Part shown: one piece after another, positions 12,623 to 25,260 of the stretch
How the letters are laid out: every line of letters starts with the position of its first letter
Numbering within the stretch: the first letter of the stretch is position 1
Assembly: GCA_003952965.2 (NCBI GenBank)
Contig: CM025851.1
Location: 33,882,689-33,946,688 of the forward strand
Length of the DNA: 64,000 nt
Direction of reading: 5' to 3'
From: Morella rubra
Lineage: Eukaryota > Streptophyta > Magnoliopsida > Fagales > Myricaceae
The notes under the pieces: model-generated
What the model was told of the DNA's origin: nothing
Databases searched by the model: none
The model's input: only the letters and a program-made list of their open reading frames with translations
Translations under genes and position numbers: made by a program

Positions 12623-14172
12623 GTAACATTTACTGTTTTTTCAACTGGGATCGATAAGTTCTGTCCCCTATCCTTGCTGCAAAATGAACTTATTTTCGAC
12701 GTTTGTCAAGGGAAAACTTCACAATATTAATGAGAGAAAGCTTCAGATAATTATCTATTGCCTTCTCACGACCCCAGAAGTACCCATAATTAAGTGAAAA
12801 ATATGACTAGGAGCACTTGAGGAGATACTCAACTTCAAACTATTTATGGCTATGACTGTCCTTCAGCTTTATCCCATCAGTTACTAAAATTGAAGCAGTA
12901 ATGAATGTTTAAAACAAGTGGAATCTGGGAAGTTCGGAACCCCGAAGTACTTTTCAGGAACACGTGACCCATTTTTTATTAGATGCTGCTACACTGCATT
13001 TGCGTTTGGAGTTACACCAGCAATTAAAAGATCGACTGCTAAATTTCCTTTTTGGTTTGTGTGGGTTTTAATCAACTCACCCAAAGATATTCCATCCAAG
13101 AGATATTCGATCTGCGTTTCAGGCATGAGTCAAATTTTATCCAAGAAATTATTAGAAGGATATTTGTTAGAATATTTGGTATATCATTTCGGGAGATTGA
13201 TGGCCCCTTAATTAAGGAGCTTTGATTGAGTCTTTTGATTAAAAAATATGAGAGTAAGTGATGAGCAACTAACAGTTGTAATAACAAACAAGGTTGAGAA
13301 AAGGACTTGAGTCAGACGAAAACGAAAAATACAATTATAACAAAATATCGAAAACCAAGCGACATAGAAAAAGCACCGACGGTCATACAAACTACAACAA
13401 TCACAAAGTCCTTCAAATACCACGTTGAGTATCAAAATAGTCACATGGACTTCAACGTACCATGAGAGATAGAGAATCGTCACCCAAGTGTCACAAAGAC
13501 AACATTATTTTTGTGACAACATTATCACAAGCATAAGGATAGTTTTCACAGTATGCTCACAAATCAAACTTCCAATATTCCAACATATCAAGCCAAATAT
13601 TTCAAATGAGTTCATGAAATCCCAATAATATGTATTGCCATATTTCTAAAAAAGAAAAAAAAAAAATAATTTACAAAATAATAGAACATTTTGTGCATTT
13701 AATTTTCACAACACGAGTTTCAGAAAAAGTCTAATTGAAGAGCAACTTACCTCAAACGTTGAATTCAAAACTTAAAGCTTCTAAATAATTGTTGAACAAT
13801 CACACAGAACTAAAATCCATATTTAGCGTCAGTCCTTCAAAACCAACATGGAGTTTGAGTCATTTTTTATTACCTAAAAATAATAAAATTCTTGTACTCG
13901 ACAAAAAAAACAAACCTCTTATACAACACCTCAGGCCTAAAGCCCATCAAATAGTCATAATATAAAATTTGGATAGCCCATAATACATTATCTTTTCATC
14001 TTAATTTACAAATATCTTCAATAAACACTCGATCATAAAAACTCCAGCATCTCTCAAAACCTATATTCACTCATTCAGTCATAATTTTTGCCCATCTGAA
14101 AATTATATAAATTAGGAATGAAGAGATTAAAAATTTACCCAATCTCCTCCCCAGTGCGGAATTGAAGACTAG

Positions 14173-14200
14173 AACCTAAAAATTGTAAAATTTTTAGGTT
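14173..14200. repeat. Perfect 12-bp stem hairpin in AT-rich spacer
   Basis: Stem AACCTAAAAATT / AATTTTTAGGTT with a 4-nt loop, at the edge of an AT-rich block (14.2-14.6 kb) that resembles a degraded miniature transposon. The mirror copy lies near 15,575-15,602. Confidence 0.5.
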
Positions 14201-14805
14201 TTTTTTTATATAATTGTGAATATTTTATGTAGATTGGACTTTTATAGGTTTTTGTGTAAATGTTGTTGAAAAATTTTAAAGACATTTAATTTTTATTGAA
14301 GTTTGTAAAAAAGTGTAGAGAGAAATAATTTGATGTAATTGTTTAAGATAATTGATGTAATTGTTTAATAAAAAAATATTGGAGTTAGGTGGAAAAGTAT
14401 GAAAGAGAAGATTTGTTATAATTTTTTTTGAAAAAAATTAGAATTTGTGTGAAAAGTTGTTGAAGTTTATGTAAAAGGTATTGTGTTTATGTAGGATTTT
14501 TTTTTTTTGGATGTTTTTTTTACAAATTTTGTTGAATACATTGTGTTCTAGAATACTTTTATAAACTAACATGCTCTAAGTCATGGTATAGCTCCGGTGG
14601 GAGGTTTTAGGAAAACAAAAATTGGAAGAAATCCTAATTAAGTTCAACGCATAGCTTAGTGCTTAAACATTTTTTTTTTCTTTTTTGGTCTTTTGAGGCC
14701 GGGTATTACATTCAGGATTCCACCTTTTGATAACCAAATGGTGTCCTCAAATGTTCCAAGGGCATGAGAATAACATTTTTTCTCTATACACCTCACGGTT
14801 ATGTG

Positions 14806-14969
14806 GATATTCAGATAGATGCTTATCCTATCTCTCAGAAGAAACTGGCAGCCAAACTTACAGCTTACAAATCCTCGACATCAGAATTGTCCACTCAACC
14901 CTCGGGAAAGCCTAGAACTTTGCCCAAGGCCTCCTTATTGAAGAGGTTCAGCCAAATACATTTCTTTTT
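14806..14969. other. Unique central spacer of the giant inverted repeat
   Basis: The arms stop matching after the CACCTCACGG segment (left about 14,797, right about 14,985, with a few more loosely matching bases). About 164 bp between them is present once. I see no sequencing-adapter sequence here. A unique loop is what a fold-back duplication leaves; a missed-adapter read would give little or no unique spacer. Confidence 0.7.
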
Positions 14970-17148
14970 CCACTATACCCGTGAGGTGGATAGAGAAATA
15001 ATGTTATTCTCATGCCCTTGGAACATTTGAGGACACCATTTGGTTATCAAAAGGTGGAATCCTGAATGTAATACCCGGCCTCAAAAGACCAAAAAAGAAA
15101 AAAAAAATGTTTAAGCACTAAGCTATGCGTTGAACTTAATTAGGATTTCTTCCCAATTTTTGTTTTCCTAAAACCTCCCACCGGAGCTACCATGACTTAG
15201 AGCATGTTAGTTTATAAAAGTATTCTAGAATACAATGTATTCAACAAAATTTGTAAAATAAACATTCAAAAAAAAAAATCCTACATAAACACAAATACCT
15301 TTTACATAAACTTCAACAACTTTTCACACAAATTCTAATATTTTTTCAAAAAAAATTATAACAAATCTTCTCTTTCATACTTTTCACCTAACTCCAATTT
15401 TTTTTATTAAACAATTACATCTAATTATCTTAAACAATTACATCAAATTATTTCTCTCTACACTTTTTTACAAACTTCAATAAAAATTAAATGTCTTTAA
15501 AATTTTTCAACAACATTTACACAAAAAAAAAATAAAAGTCCAATCTACATAAATATTCACAATTATATAAAAAAAAACCTAAAAATTTTACAATTTTTAG
15601 GTTCTAGTCCTTCAATTCCGCACTGGGAGGAGATTGGGTAAATTTTTAATCTCTTCATTCCTAATTTATATAATTTTCAGATGGGCAAAAATTATGACTG
15701 AATGAGTGAATATAGGTTTTGAGAGATGCTGGAGTTTTTATGATCGAGTGTTTATTGAAGATATTTGTAAATTAAGATGAAAAGATAATGTATTATGGGC
15801 TATCCAAAATTTTATATTATGACTATTTGATGGGCTTTAGGCCTGAGGTGTTGTATAAGAGGTTTGTTTTTTTGTCGAGTACAAGAATTTTATTATTTTT
15901 AGGTAATAAAAAATGACTCAAACTCATGTTGGTTTTGAGGACTGACGCTAAATATGGATTTTAGTTCTGTGTGATTGTTCAACAATTATTTAAGAAGCTT
16001 TAAGTTTTGAATTCAACGTTTGAGGTAAGTTGCTCTTCAATTAGACTTTTTCTGAAACTCGTGTTGTGAAAATTAAATGCACAAAATGTTCTATTCTTTT
16101 GTAAATTATTTTTTTTTCTTTTTTAGAAATATGGCAATACATATTATTGGGATTTCATGAACTCATTTGAAATATTTGGCTTGATATGTTGGAATATTGG
16201 AAGTTTGATTTGTGAGCATACTGTGAAAACTATCCTTATGCTTGTGATAATGTTGTCACAAAAATAATGTTGTCTTTGTGACACTTGAGTGACGATTCTC
16301 TATCTCTCATGGTACGTTGAAGTCCATGTGACTATTTTGATACTCAACGTGGTATTTGAAGGACTTTGTGATTGTTGTAGTTTGTATGACCGTCGGTGCT
16401 TTTTCTATGTCGCTTGGTTTTCGATATTTTGTTATAATTGTATTTTTCGTTTTCGTCTGACTCAAGTCCTTTTCTCAACCTTGTTTGTTATTACAACTGT
16501 TAGTTGCTCATCACTTACTCTCATATTTTTTAATCAAAAGACTCAATCAAAGCTCCTTAATTAAGGGGCCATCAATCTCCCGAAATGATATACCAAATAT
16601 TCTAACAAATATCCTTCTAATAATTTCTTGGATAAAATTTGACTCATGCCTGAAACGCAGATCGAATATCTCTTGGATGGAATATCTTTGGGTGAGTTGA
16701 TTAAAACCCACACAAACCAAAAAGGAAATTTAGCAGTCGATCTTTTAATTGCTGGTGTAACTCCAAACGCAAATGCAGTGTAGCAGCATCTAATAAAAAA
16801 TGGGTCACGTGTTCCTGAAAAGTACTTCGGGGTTCCGAACTTCCCAGATTCCACTTGTTTTAAACATTCATTACTGCTTCAATTTTAGTAACTGATGGGA
16901 TAAAGCTGAAGGACAGTCATAGCCATAAATAGTTTGAAGTTGAGTATCTCCTCAAGTGCTCCTAGTCATATTTTTCACTTAATTATGGGTACTTCTGGGG
17001 TCGTGAGAAGGCAATAGATAATTTCTGAAGCTTTCTCTCATTAATATTGTGAAGTTTTCCCTAGACAAACGTCGAAAAAAAGTTCATTTTGCAGCAAGGA
17101 TAGGGGACAGAAACTTATCGATCCCAGTTGAAAAACAGTAAATGTTAC

Positions 17149-17653
17149 CTGAAGCCTAAAATGGCGTCCTTTGAGATCGGCGACTTTTTTCAAAGCGTCT
17201 CTCACCTGCACCATCTCTATGTTCCCCTTGAAACGTTTTTCATGTTCAGCGAAGGCACCTGCAAAGGTCCCCTTCTACTTCCGCACAACGCTGGGATCAT
17301 ATAGAAAATAGGGAAAATTCTCATCTCTCTCTCTCTCTCTCACTTTCCTGCATTCAACAATCTTCGCAAGCTCTTGCAAGCACCACGTGGAAGATGCATT
17401 TCCGACAAGACAAGACGACTGCAATCCTCGAATTCTCGATTGCGCTCAAGAGCTTTAGAGAAATGGGTTCTCCTGTCTCAAGTTGTTCCTCGTCTCTGTA
17501 GGCGTCGATCCCTTGATCAACCAAAGCCTCGTATAGATGGTCCGTAAAACCATAGCGGGTGTCTTCACCTCGGAAGCTGAGGAAAACTTCGTATTGCCTA
17601 GGGGATTCAGAAAGAGTTGATGAAGCAGTTTGAATCTTGCTGGTGGAAGCCAT
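17149..17653 (-). pseudogene. TIR-domain first exon of a TIR-NLR, right copy, truncated
   Basis: Mirror image of the left TIR relic, with the same MASTSKIQ start and FLSFRGEDTR motif. It has a private change after IAVV that destroys the VLSENYASS segment, and a (GA)9 run where the left copy has (GA)8; seven or ten units would be in frame. It shares the later in-line TAG with the left copy, so that stop predates the duplication or belongs to the one real locus. The exon ends at a GT donor at 17147-17148. No downstream NLR exon is present. Confidence 0.85.
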
Positions 17654-18989
17654 CGGAGAGTTCGCAAAGCTCCTCAGACATAAAAGATATCATGAACTAA
17701 TTAATTAGCAAGCTGTGCTTTGTGCACTGCCTCGTGTATTCCTGAACAGTTGTTAGCTCGCAGACCGATATAGTACTACTTGCCAAAAACAAACACAAAA
17801 AAATAGCAAGCGGAGCTTATTGGAGCAAGTGGGAGAGGAAGAAAGAAGGCCCTGGGATTGGAAATAATTAACAGGAAAGTTGGGTATATATTTTGGTGGT
17901 CTGGCCCCACCATGTGATTTTGGTTTTACAAGTCTTCGGTCTACGCTTAGGCACAAAGTGGGACTGAGACAGCCCACTGACAGAATTTTTTCTCAGAAAA
18001 ACAAAAGTGCATTTTTTTTTGGGCAAAAAAAAAAAAAAATAACACTTAAATCAGAAAAGGAAAGTTGCACCATACAACGTAAACCAAAGCAACAAGGAAG
18101 AAAAAAAACAGAAACAAAGCGAGAAAGAGGGACTGAGACAGCCAACTCTCACACTGACACAAAAGAAAAAAAAAATGGTTTCTACAATCTTGAAACCTCT
18201 CCACCCAATTACTGTGTTTCTTTCAACCCATGCTTATGCTACATTAATTGTGTGGACTTGGATTTCACTTGAAAAACAAATATTTCAGTACGCATATCCT
18301 TATAGTTAATGTGTTCAAGTTTAGAGACTCCAACAAAGATCATATAAGCAAGCTGTAAGATCATCCGGGGGGGCTACGTCCATCAAGTTATAGTCAAATC
18401 CAGACATTCAAAAGAGCGTAACCGAGAGAAACACACAGGCATAACGTGTCTAATGTCACTTGTTTAGGATGCTGGGGAAGGAATATAACAATATGTACAT
18501 AAAGCAGGTGTAGCACAAAGCATGACGTTGAGTGGAAATGTTGGAGAAGAGAAATCCAAATTCAGATATCATTCTTAATTTATTAAGTCATTGAAATATT
18601 ATTATTAGATGAAATATTGTAAATTAGTGCCGAACATAATCGGAGGATAAAGCCAGAAATTTAAGATGTAAAGTTCAGAGCATTAAAATTGATAGTGTAA
18701 AATTTAAAATTTAAAATTAATTTTTTTTTCTACGTAAAATATCAAATTAATCAATAATAATATATTAATGGAATGACCAAGACTTGTTGATTGACTTCAT
18801 CGGATGTTCAGCAGTCTTGGTAGTATCGCAAAAACACAGAAACTGCCAATTGTATTGCGTGCAAAGCAGTAACTGGTCGGACACCAAGGTCCATCACGTT
18901 GTCCAGCCTTCCCAAGCCAATAAATGCTACAACACATCAATCAAAACTTCGAAAAACTTGACAGGACACAGTTAGTCCGTGAGAAACCA

Positions 18990-19188
18990 ATCTCAAAACA
19001 GCCAAACATATTGAGATCGGGATCCCCTGCAAGTCGGTCACATTGCAGGGGATCCCCGTCCAACATATCCGGACGGGGATAGTCTGTAATTCGGTCGATT
19101 CGGAGTGGGTTCCGCTCGGGACCCACTCCTCTCTTTTCCTCTTTCTTTGAATTGCTCCTCATACAATACTACGTATTGCAGAGGAGCC
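18990..19188. repeat. Five consecutive short hairpins (right arm)
   Basis: Mirror copy of 10570-10768, with all five stems preserved, including the 14-bp stem containing GGGATCCCCTGCAA. It lies upstream of the right CC-NBS-LRR. Confidence 0.65.
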
Positions 19189-19501
19189 TGATCCCAACAT
19201 ATTCTACCAAAAGTTAAAAGATTCCACTGAGCATTTCATAAAGCACGAAGACTTTTGGGGCTAATTAATTTAATTTATGTTACGGGTCCATCAGCCGAGA
19301 AGGTCACCACCTAGTAGGCAGTTTCCTGTGTGATAAATATACCCAGTTCCTGCTAAGTGGCTATAACCGAGTCCTAACCTAGAAAAAAACAGTATATAAC
19401 CGAGTCCTAAGTGCAAAAGCAACAGATAAGCGAGTTTAGTCTACTGATTGCCATCACCTTCCTTCGTTCCTTTGCTTTCTTCCATTTCAAAGGAGAAAAA
19501 C

Positions 19502-22500
19502 ATGGTCGACTTTGGAAGCGCACTTCTCTCTGCCTTCCTTCAGGTGTTATTTGATCGAGTGACATCTCGCGAGGTCGTTGAGTTCCTTCTGGGACAGAGA
19601 TCCACTGATGGGATCTCAAAGAAGATGGAGATAGCATTGCTGTCCCTGAATGCAGTGCTTGAAGACGCAGAGGAAAAGCAAGTTGCAGAGCTTGTTGTTA
19701 AAAGGTGGCTTGATGAGTTGAAAGATGCTGTCCACGATGCAGAGGACATCTTGGATGAGATTGCAGCTAAAACATTGCGACGCGAGTTGGATGCTGAATT
19801 CCAGAACCCTGCAAATACGGTACGAAACTCCATTTCTAGTACTATTTTTATCCAAAAGACGGAAAGAAAACAAAGAATGTACTTGACAGACTAGAATTTC
19901 TCGCAACACAAAAGGATGTGATAGGTCTAAGAGAAGGCGTTGGAAGGAAGCCATCAGAAAGATTGCCAACAACTTCTTTGGTTGACAATACTTGCATTTT
20001 CGGGGGAAAAGGATAAGGAGGCAATTATTAACTTGTTGGTCTCGGACGATACAAGTGCAAATGAGTTGGCTTTGATAGCTATAGCTGGGATGGGGGGAAT
20101 TGGCAAGACCACCCTTGCCCAGCTTGTATACAATGACGCTAGGGTGGAGGAGCACTTTGACCTTCAAGCTTGGGTTTGTGTTTCGGATGAGTTTGACGTG
20201 TTCAACGTGATGAAAACAATTCTAGAGGAAGTAGGTTCTTCATCTTATGGTGAAAGTAAGAATCTGAATTGGCTTCAAGTTACACTAAAGAAGATGTTAA
20301 TGGGGAAGAAATTTCTACTTGTTTTAGATGATGTTTGGGATCTGAATTATGCTACTTGGGAGCTCTTAAGCAGTCCATTTAAATTTGGGGCACAAGGAAG
20401 TAGGGTAATTGTAACTACACGTGAGAGCATCTTGCATTAGTCATGCGTGCTACAAAACTTATAAGTTGAATCAATTACCCGAAGAAGATTGCTGGTCAAT
20501 ATTTGCAAAGTATGCACTTCGTAATAGGAACTTTGATTCACATCCAGAGTTAGAAGAACTGGGTAGAAGATTGTGAAGAAGTGCAAAGGTTTACCCTTAG
20601 CAATCAAGCTAGTTGGATCTCTCTTATGGTCTAAACTAGGTGTTGATGAATGGAATAAGATATTGAAAAGTGAATTGTGGGATTTTCCAACTGACATTAT
20701 TCCTGCTCTGAGACTAAGCTACAAATATTTGCCTCGCATCTAAAGAGATGCTTTGCCTACTGCTCCATATTCCCAAAGGATTACATTTTTCGAAAAAATA
20801 AATTAGTCTTTCTATGGATGGCAGAAGGTTTCCTACCACAATCTGAACACAAATCAATGGGAAGAATGTTGGTAATGAATATTTCTTTGATCTTGTATCG
20901 AGATCATTATTCCAACAATCAAGTGACAATAGTTCAGATTTTGTAATGCATGATCTTGTTAATGACTTGGCAAGATTTGTATCTGGACAATTTAGCTTTA
21001 GGCTGGAGGGTGACAGTTGTAATGGGATTACGAGTAGGACTCGCCATTTGTCAATTTGTAAGAAAAACTATGATAGCGTTAAGAACCTTGAGGCGCTTTG
21101 TGAGGCTGAGGGGTTGCGTACTTTGCTTGAAATAAAGTGTTGGGCCGAGACCTCAACTAAAGAGCTCACTCATGACTTACTACCGAAGCTAAGGCGCTTA
21201 CGAGTGCTCTCTTTATCTCACAATTCTAATTTGACTGAGTTGCCACGTTCAATTGGCAAAATGAAGCATCTACGCTATTTGGACGTTTCTTCAACTTCAA
21301 TTGAAAGGCTACCTGATTCCATATGTGAGTTATGCAGTTTACAAACATTGGAATTATCATGGTGTAAACGCCTTTCTTCTTTGCCAGGAGATATACGAAA
21401 ACTCGTTAAGTTGAGGCATCTGATTTTTCCAAAAACTCCCATAAAGGAGATGCCAACTCAGTTGGGTAGATTAAACTGTCTCCAGACATTGACAAGGTTT
21501 ATAGTCAGCAAAAATAGCGGATCATGCATTGGAGAGTTGGGGAAACTTGCAAATCTTGGAGGAAGCTTTCCATTTCGGAGCTCCAAAATGTAGTGTCCCC
21601 TACAGATGCTTTGGATGCAAGATTGAAGGAAAAAAAGTACCTTGAGGAGTTAGAGTTGGAATGGAAGGCAGATACCAATATTTCAGAGTCAAAAAGCTGC
21701 ATTTGACAACCTCCGGCCCAGTACAAACTTAAAAAGGCTCACTATCAACTGCTATGGTGGTAAAAGTTTTCCAGATTGGATTGGGAATCATTCATTCTCT
21801 AATATAGCCTCTATTAATCTGTTCAATTGTAAACATTGTTGCACCTTGCCGCCACTTGGCCAGCTACCCTCTTTGCAGAATCTCTCTATTGTTGGGTTTG
21901 ATGAAATTGTAACAGTGGTCCGGAGTTTTATGGCAATGTTTCTTCTTCAGAAAGCCATTGGAGCCTTGAAAGTTTTAAGGTTCGAGAGTTTGAGAAAGTG
22001 GGAAAGATGGATCTGTTGTGCTGCAGAAAATGGAGGTGGAATTTTTCTTCATCTTGAAAAGCTTTATATTAAAGACTGCTTCAGGTTGACAGGAGAGTTG
22101 CCAATCCAGCTTTCATCTTCTGCTATACATGAATTGGAGCTAAGTGGTTGTAATCAGGTTCTGCTGAAGGAGTTTCCTAATAGAATGCAGACGCTGGAAA
22201 TTGGAGGATTTGATGCAGTGGAGTCACTACCGGGGGGAATAATCGACTCTAGCAGTTGTCTTCGAGAGTTAAAAGTTCAGAATTGTTGCTCCCTTATGTC
22301 ACTTTCCCAGGGTGGTCCACTCTCTACCTTAAAAACCATTTGGATCTTACACTGTAGGAAGTTAGAGCTCCCAATCCACATGGATTATTCATCCCTTGAC
22401 AAACTGTGGTTGCATAATTGTGATTCTATCAGGTCTATTCCATTAGAGTTATTCCCAAAGCTTTGTGATTTGAATCTCGATTCTTGTGCAAATCTAGAAT

Positions 22501-23177
22501 CTTTTACGATTCCAGAACCACATGAACGGGATTTAGCAGCCTCGTTATTACAGATCAAATATTGTCCCAAATTTGTATCCTTTCCAAAAGCAGGATGGCG
22601 TGCCCCCAAGCTTGAATTGTTTTTGGTTGATAATTGTGGGAGTCTGAGGTCATTGCCTGACAGGATGGACAAACTATTTCCGTCTCTTGTGCAATTCACG
22701 ATGCGATATTGTTCCAAAGTTGAATCCTTTCCTGAAGGTGGTTTGCCTTCCAATCTAAATTCGATTTCTGTCTTTGGCTGTGACAAACTTGTTGCCAGTT
22801 GGAAGGCATGGGGTTTGCAAAAACTTCCGTCTCTTCGAAGTTTGTTTATAGGTGGCACTGAAGATGTCGAATCCTTTCCGGATTTTGGGTTGCTGCCCAC
22901 TAGTCTGATCTCTCTTTCCATTGAATTTTCAAATTTAAAGTCTCTGGACAGGGAGGGCCTTCAACACCTCATCTCTCTTGAAGAACTGCAGATCACTCGC
23001 TGCCCTGAGCTTAAGTACATGCCAGAAGAGGGGTTGCCTACCTCCATTTCTATCCTGCGAATCCATGGATGTCCTTTGTTGGAGAAACAATGGAAAAAGA
23101 GGAAAGGAAAAGAATGGCGTGAGATTGCTCATGTCCCACATGTAGGATCTGATTACAAAAGGATACGAACAAACTAG
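19502..23177 (+). pseudogene. CC-NBS-LRR disease-resistance gene, right copy, frameshifted
   Basis: Coiled-coil NLR immune receptor of about 1,200 residues if continuous, the usual length for this class. The ATG at 19502 opens the CC domain (to about 19,850). The NB-ARC shows the P-loop (GMGGIGKTT, about 20,085-20,115), kinase-2 (LVLDDVW, about 20,319-20,340), RNBS-B (GSRVIVTTR), GLPL (about 20,583-20,605), RNBS-D (about 20,751-20,780) and MHD (20946). LRRs run to the stop at 23177. Private indels break the frame near 19,870, 20,004 (2 bp), 20,425, 20,566, 20,730, 20,855, 21,567 and 21,693. At almost every one the left copy is intact. No intron is needed. If the indels are errors the gene is whole; if real it is dead. 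Confidence 0.88.
20087..20108 (+). promoter_or_regulatory. Possible miR482/2118-type target site in the P-loop
   Basis: The P-loop codons form the GGGATGGGGGGAATTGG-type stretch that miR482/miR2118 family members are known to target in plant NLR genes, setting off secondary siRNAs. The motif is coded by the conserved peptide itself, so sequence alone shows compatibility and not regulation. The miRNA is not in this window. Confidence 0.3.
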
Positions 23178-23945
23178 AAGTCTGCATGAGTCCCCACTCT
23201 TTGTGACAATATTCGCAAAACACATGATAGCGGCAACAGTATAGGTATGGCTATTCTCACACCCCTAATTTATCGATAGGATTTAACATTTCTATTGTTG
23301 GTTTGTCTAAAATACCATCCGGATATTGAAATGTGATACTTTGCCTCTTGTTTGTTCTCTGTCTTCTTCATTATTGACACGAAGAATATTGAGCCTTTCT
23401 CATGACATTGCGAGCTAATCTTTGAAGTCTGCATAAAGCTTGAGATGCTCTGCAAATATGAAGGTTTGTTCTGGAGATTCGCATTTTTGTTCATCTCCAT
23501 TTCACTATTTACACTCGATTCCTTATGGTTTCTTTTACAGTTACCTGATAATGGGCATCATGTGCCTTGGATGAAATTGTCTCTCATGTGGGGGTTTCTC
23601 TTTCAAGAATAGTCTTCCCTTGACTTTGTCACCAGAGCAGGACTTTCAGTGTAAATTCCCTATGGTTTAAACTTTTGGTTAGAACAAGAAATACTAAGAC
23701 AGAAGACAAGATAATCATTGGCCTGAGCCACTCACTTCTTTTGAACACTAAATGGTCAATACTAGAGTTGATTTTTTCAGCCATAGCATTTCTAGGTTTG
23801 CTCTCGTTCCCTTTGGTTTCTCACATGTAATCCAAACTTGCGATAATTCAGTCTGTTCCAACATAATTTGAAGCCCAAACCCTCGACTTCCGCTCCTTAT
23901 TCTTTAAATAACCCCAAAGCTGTGATCTTTCCTAGTCTTTAATTG

Positions 23946-25260
23946 GGTGGGCAGCGAGGGCTTTTAAATCGAACTCACTTACCAGCATGGCCTGCAGATC
24001 TTGGTTGCGGCATGTGTATATGTCATGAAAGGAGAGAAATTAGCAAATGCATGATGGAGGCGAAAGGAGACTGGTTCTGGTGATGAATGAAGTCGAGAAC
24101 TTTGTTAGAAGCAAGTTGAATCTGTTTGGTGTTCAGAGCCACTTCGGAGAACCTGAGCATTGTTAGGAACTGGGGACTTTCTAAGCCAATTATTAGAGCT
24201 TAATGTGTGCGTGATCTTTTTGTTGTATGTAGAGTAGAGGGGTTGTCATTTGGCTGTGATGTATAATTGCGCCTGACCCTTTCCAGGGGTTCAGCTTCCC
24301 CTGTTTTTGTAATTATGTCTGACATTTCCAGGGGTCATCTTCCCCCTTTTCTTTTCTTTAATACACTTACCAAATTCCCCTCCTCCCCCCCCCCCCCAAA
24401 AAAAAAAAAGTGTCTCAAACTGATTTAGCAGCAACATGAAATACTTTATTGGAATAGGCAGTAGCACAACCATAAGCTTGCATTTATGCAATGATGCGAT
24501 AAGGTGTGCAAAAGAGAGTTTCTTTTTGTTGCCATAGAAGCACAAGGATATGCACAAAACTCTTGATATCATCTCTAGTGTGGATTTTCCGGTTCAGTCT
24601 AGTACACATATATGATGTTACATTATATTTTCTTAGACATTTAATTATTTGCTGATCAATAGATACTAATACTTTACCAGCGACCTCCAGGATTCCATGT
24701 TGTAGCTCCTAATCTTGATCAGGGAGGATAGGTACCGAAGTGTTAGATTCGATGTTCAGCACCTTCTCCTGGAAGCTGTTATATGTGCGGGAAATGGTAA
24801 TCAAAGGAACCATTGGATTGTCTTCTAGTGGCTGATGATTTATCTTGACAAAATGGCAGGTTGCCTACTCTACGTCGGCAGGCATCATTCAAAGCGAGTG
24901 CAGTTTCTGATACCTTCAATCATTAGGATTTGGAGATAATAAACTGAAGCTGGGTTTTAGGCGGTTCATCATTTGTTTTTGTTTTCGTCAAACAGGAAGA
25001 GATGCATTACTTAAAAGAAAGCAATACATCAAGGAGGGTCCGATCACTCGTACAGCTATGTTAGTTTTTTCAGCCGCTCAGAAATTGAGGGGTAGCCTTA
25101 GAAATGATTCTGAAGACAGCCTGACGAGCTAAATGGTGCTCTAAACTATTGGCATCTCTATTCACGTGTGCTACTTTCCAGTGCCGCACCCCTTTAAGGC
25201 ATCCATGAATCTCTGCCACATCATTCATTGTTTAGATAAAGCAGGTCAATTTTCAGTGGT
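23946..25260. repeat. Outer right flank matching the frayed left arm
   Basis: Collinear with 4028-5894 at about 80% identity and indel-rich. It includes a C-run followed by an A-run at about 24383-24409 and the RNase H remnant. Here the RNase H tail still reads as protein, so this side is probably the accurate sequence. Confidence 0.65.
25070..25225 (-). pseudogene. RNase H-like (RVT_3 type) C-terminal fragment
   Basis: A 52-codon open stretch ends in a stop at 25070 and contains VRHWKVAHVNRDANSL followed by HLARQAV, the characteristic end of plant RVT_3/RNase H domains (the asparagine and aspartate in NRDAN are typical). Upstream, at about 25,230-25,330, a second frame resembles the preceding part of the domain, but a frameshift separates them. 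It is probably a remnant of a LINE or a single-domain RNase H gene. Confidence 0.6.

Larger units (their letters stand above)
5895..14805 (+). repeat. Left arm of the high-identity giant inverted repeat
   Basis: About 8.9 kb that is the reverse complement of 14970-23945. Sampled blocks are about 98-99% identical. Mirrored positions sum to about 29,772 near the centre and about 29,826 at the outer CC-NBS-LRR end, so the arms differ by about 54 bp in total, most of it one replaced or deleted block near 9,950. The arm contains a minus-strand CC-NBS-LRR and a plus-strand TIR fragment arranged head to head, plus AT-rich sequence close to the centre. Confidence 0.95.
14970..23945 (-). repeat. Right arm of the high-identity giant inverted repeat
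   Basis: Reverse complement of 5895-14805 at about 98-99% identity in sampled blocks. It contains a minus-strand TIR fragment, the hairpin cluster and a plus-strand CC-NBS-LRR in mirror order. This arm is the better-preserved copy over the LRR region, with a 443-codon uninterrupted stretch at 21846-23177. Confidence 0.95.

Noticed and set aside
14806-14969. Sequencing-adapter remnant at the palindrome centre
   Set aside because: No SMRTbell-like or other adapter sequence recognised; the loop is ordinary mixed-composition DNA.
13072-16700. Mirrored open frames of 70-97 codons near the palindrome centre
   Set aside because: They appear in pairs only because of the inverted repeat and resemble no family.
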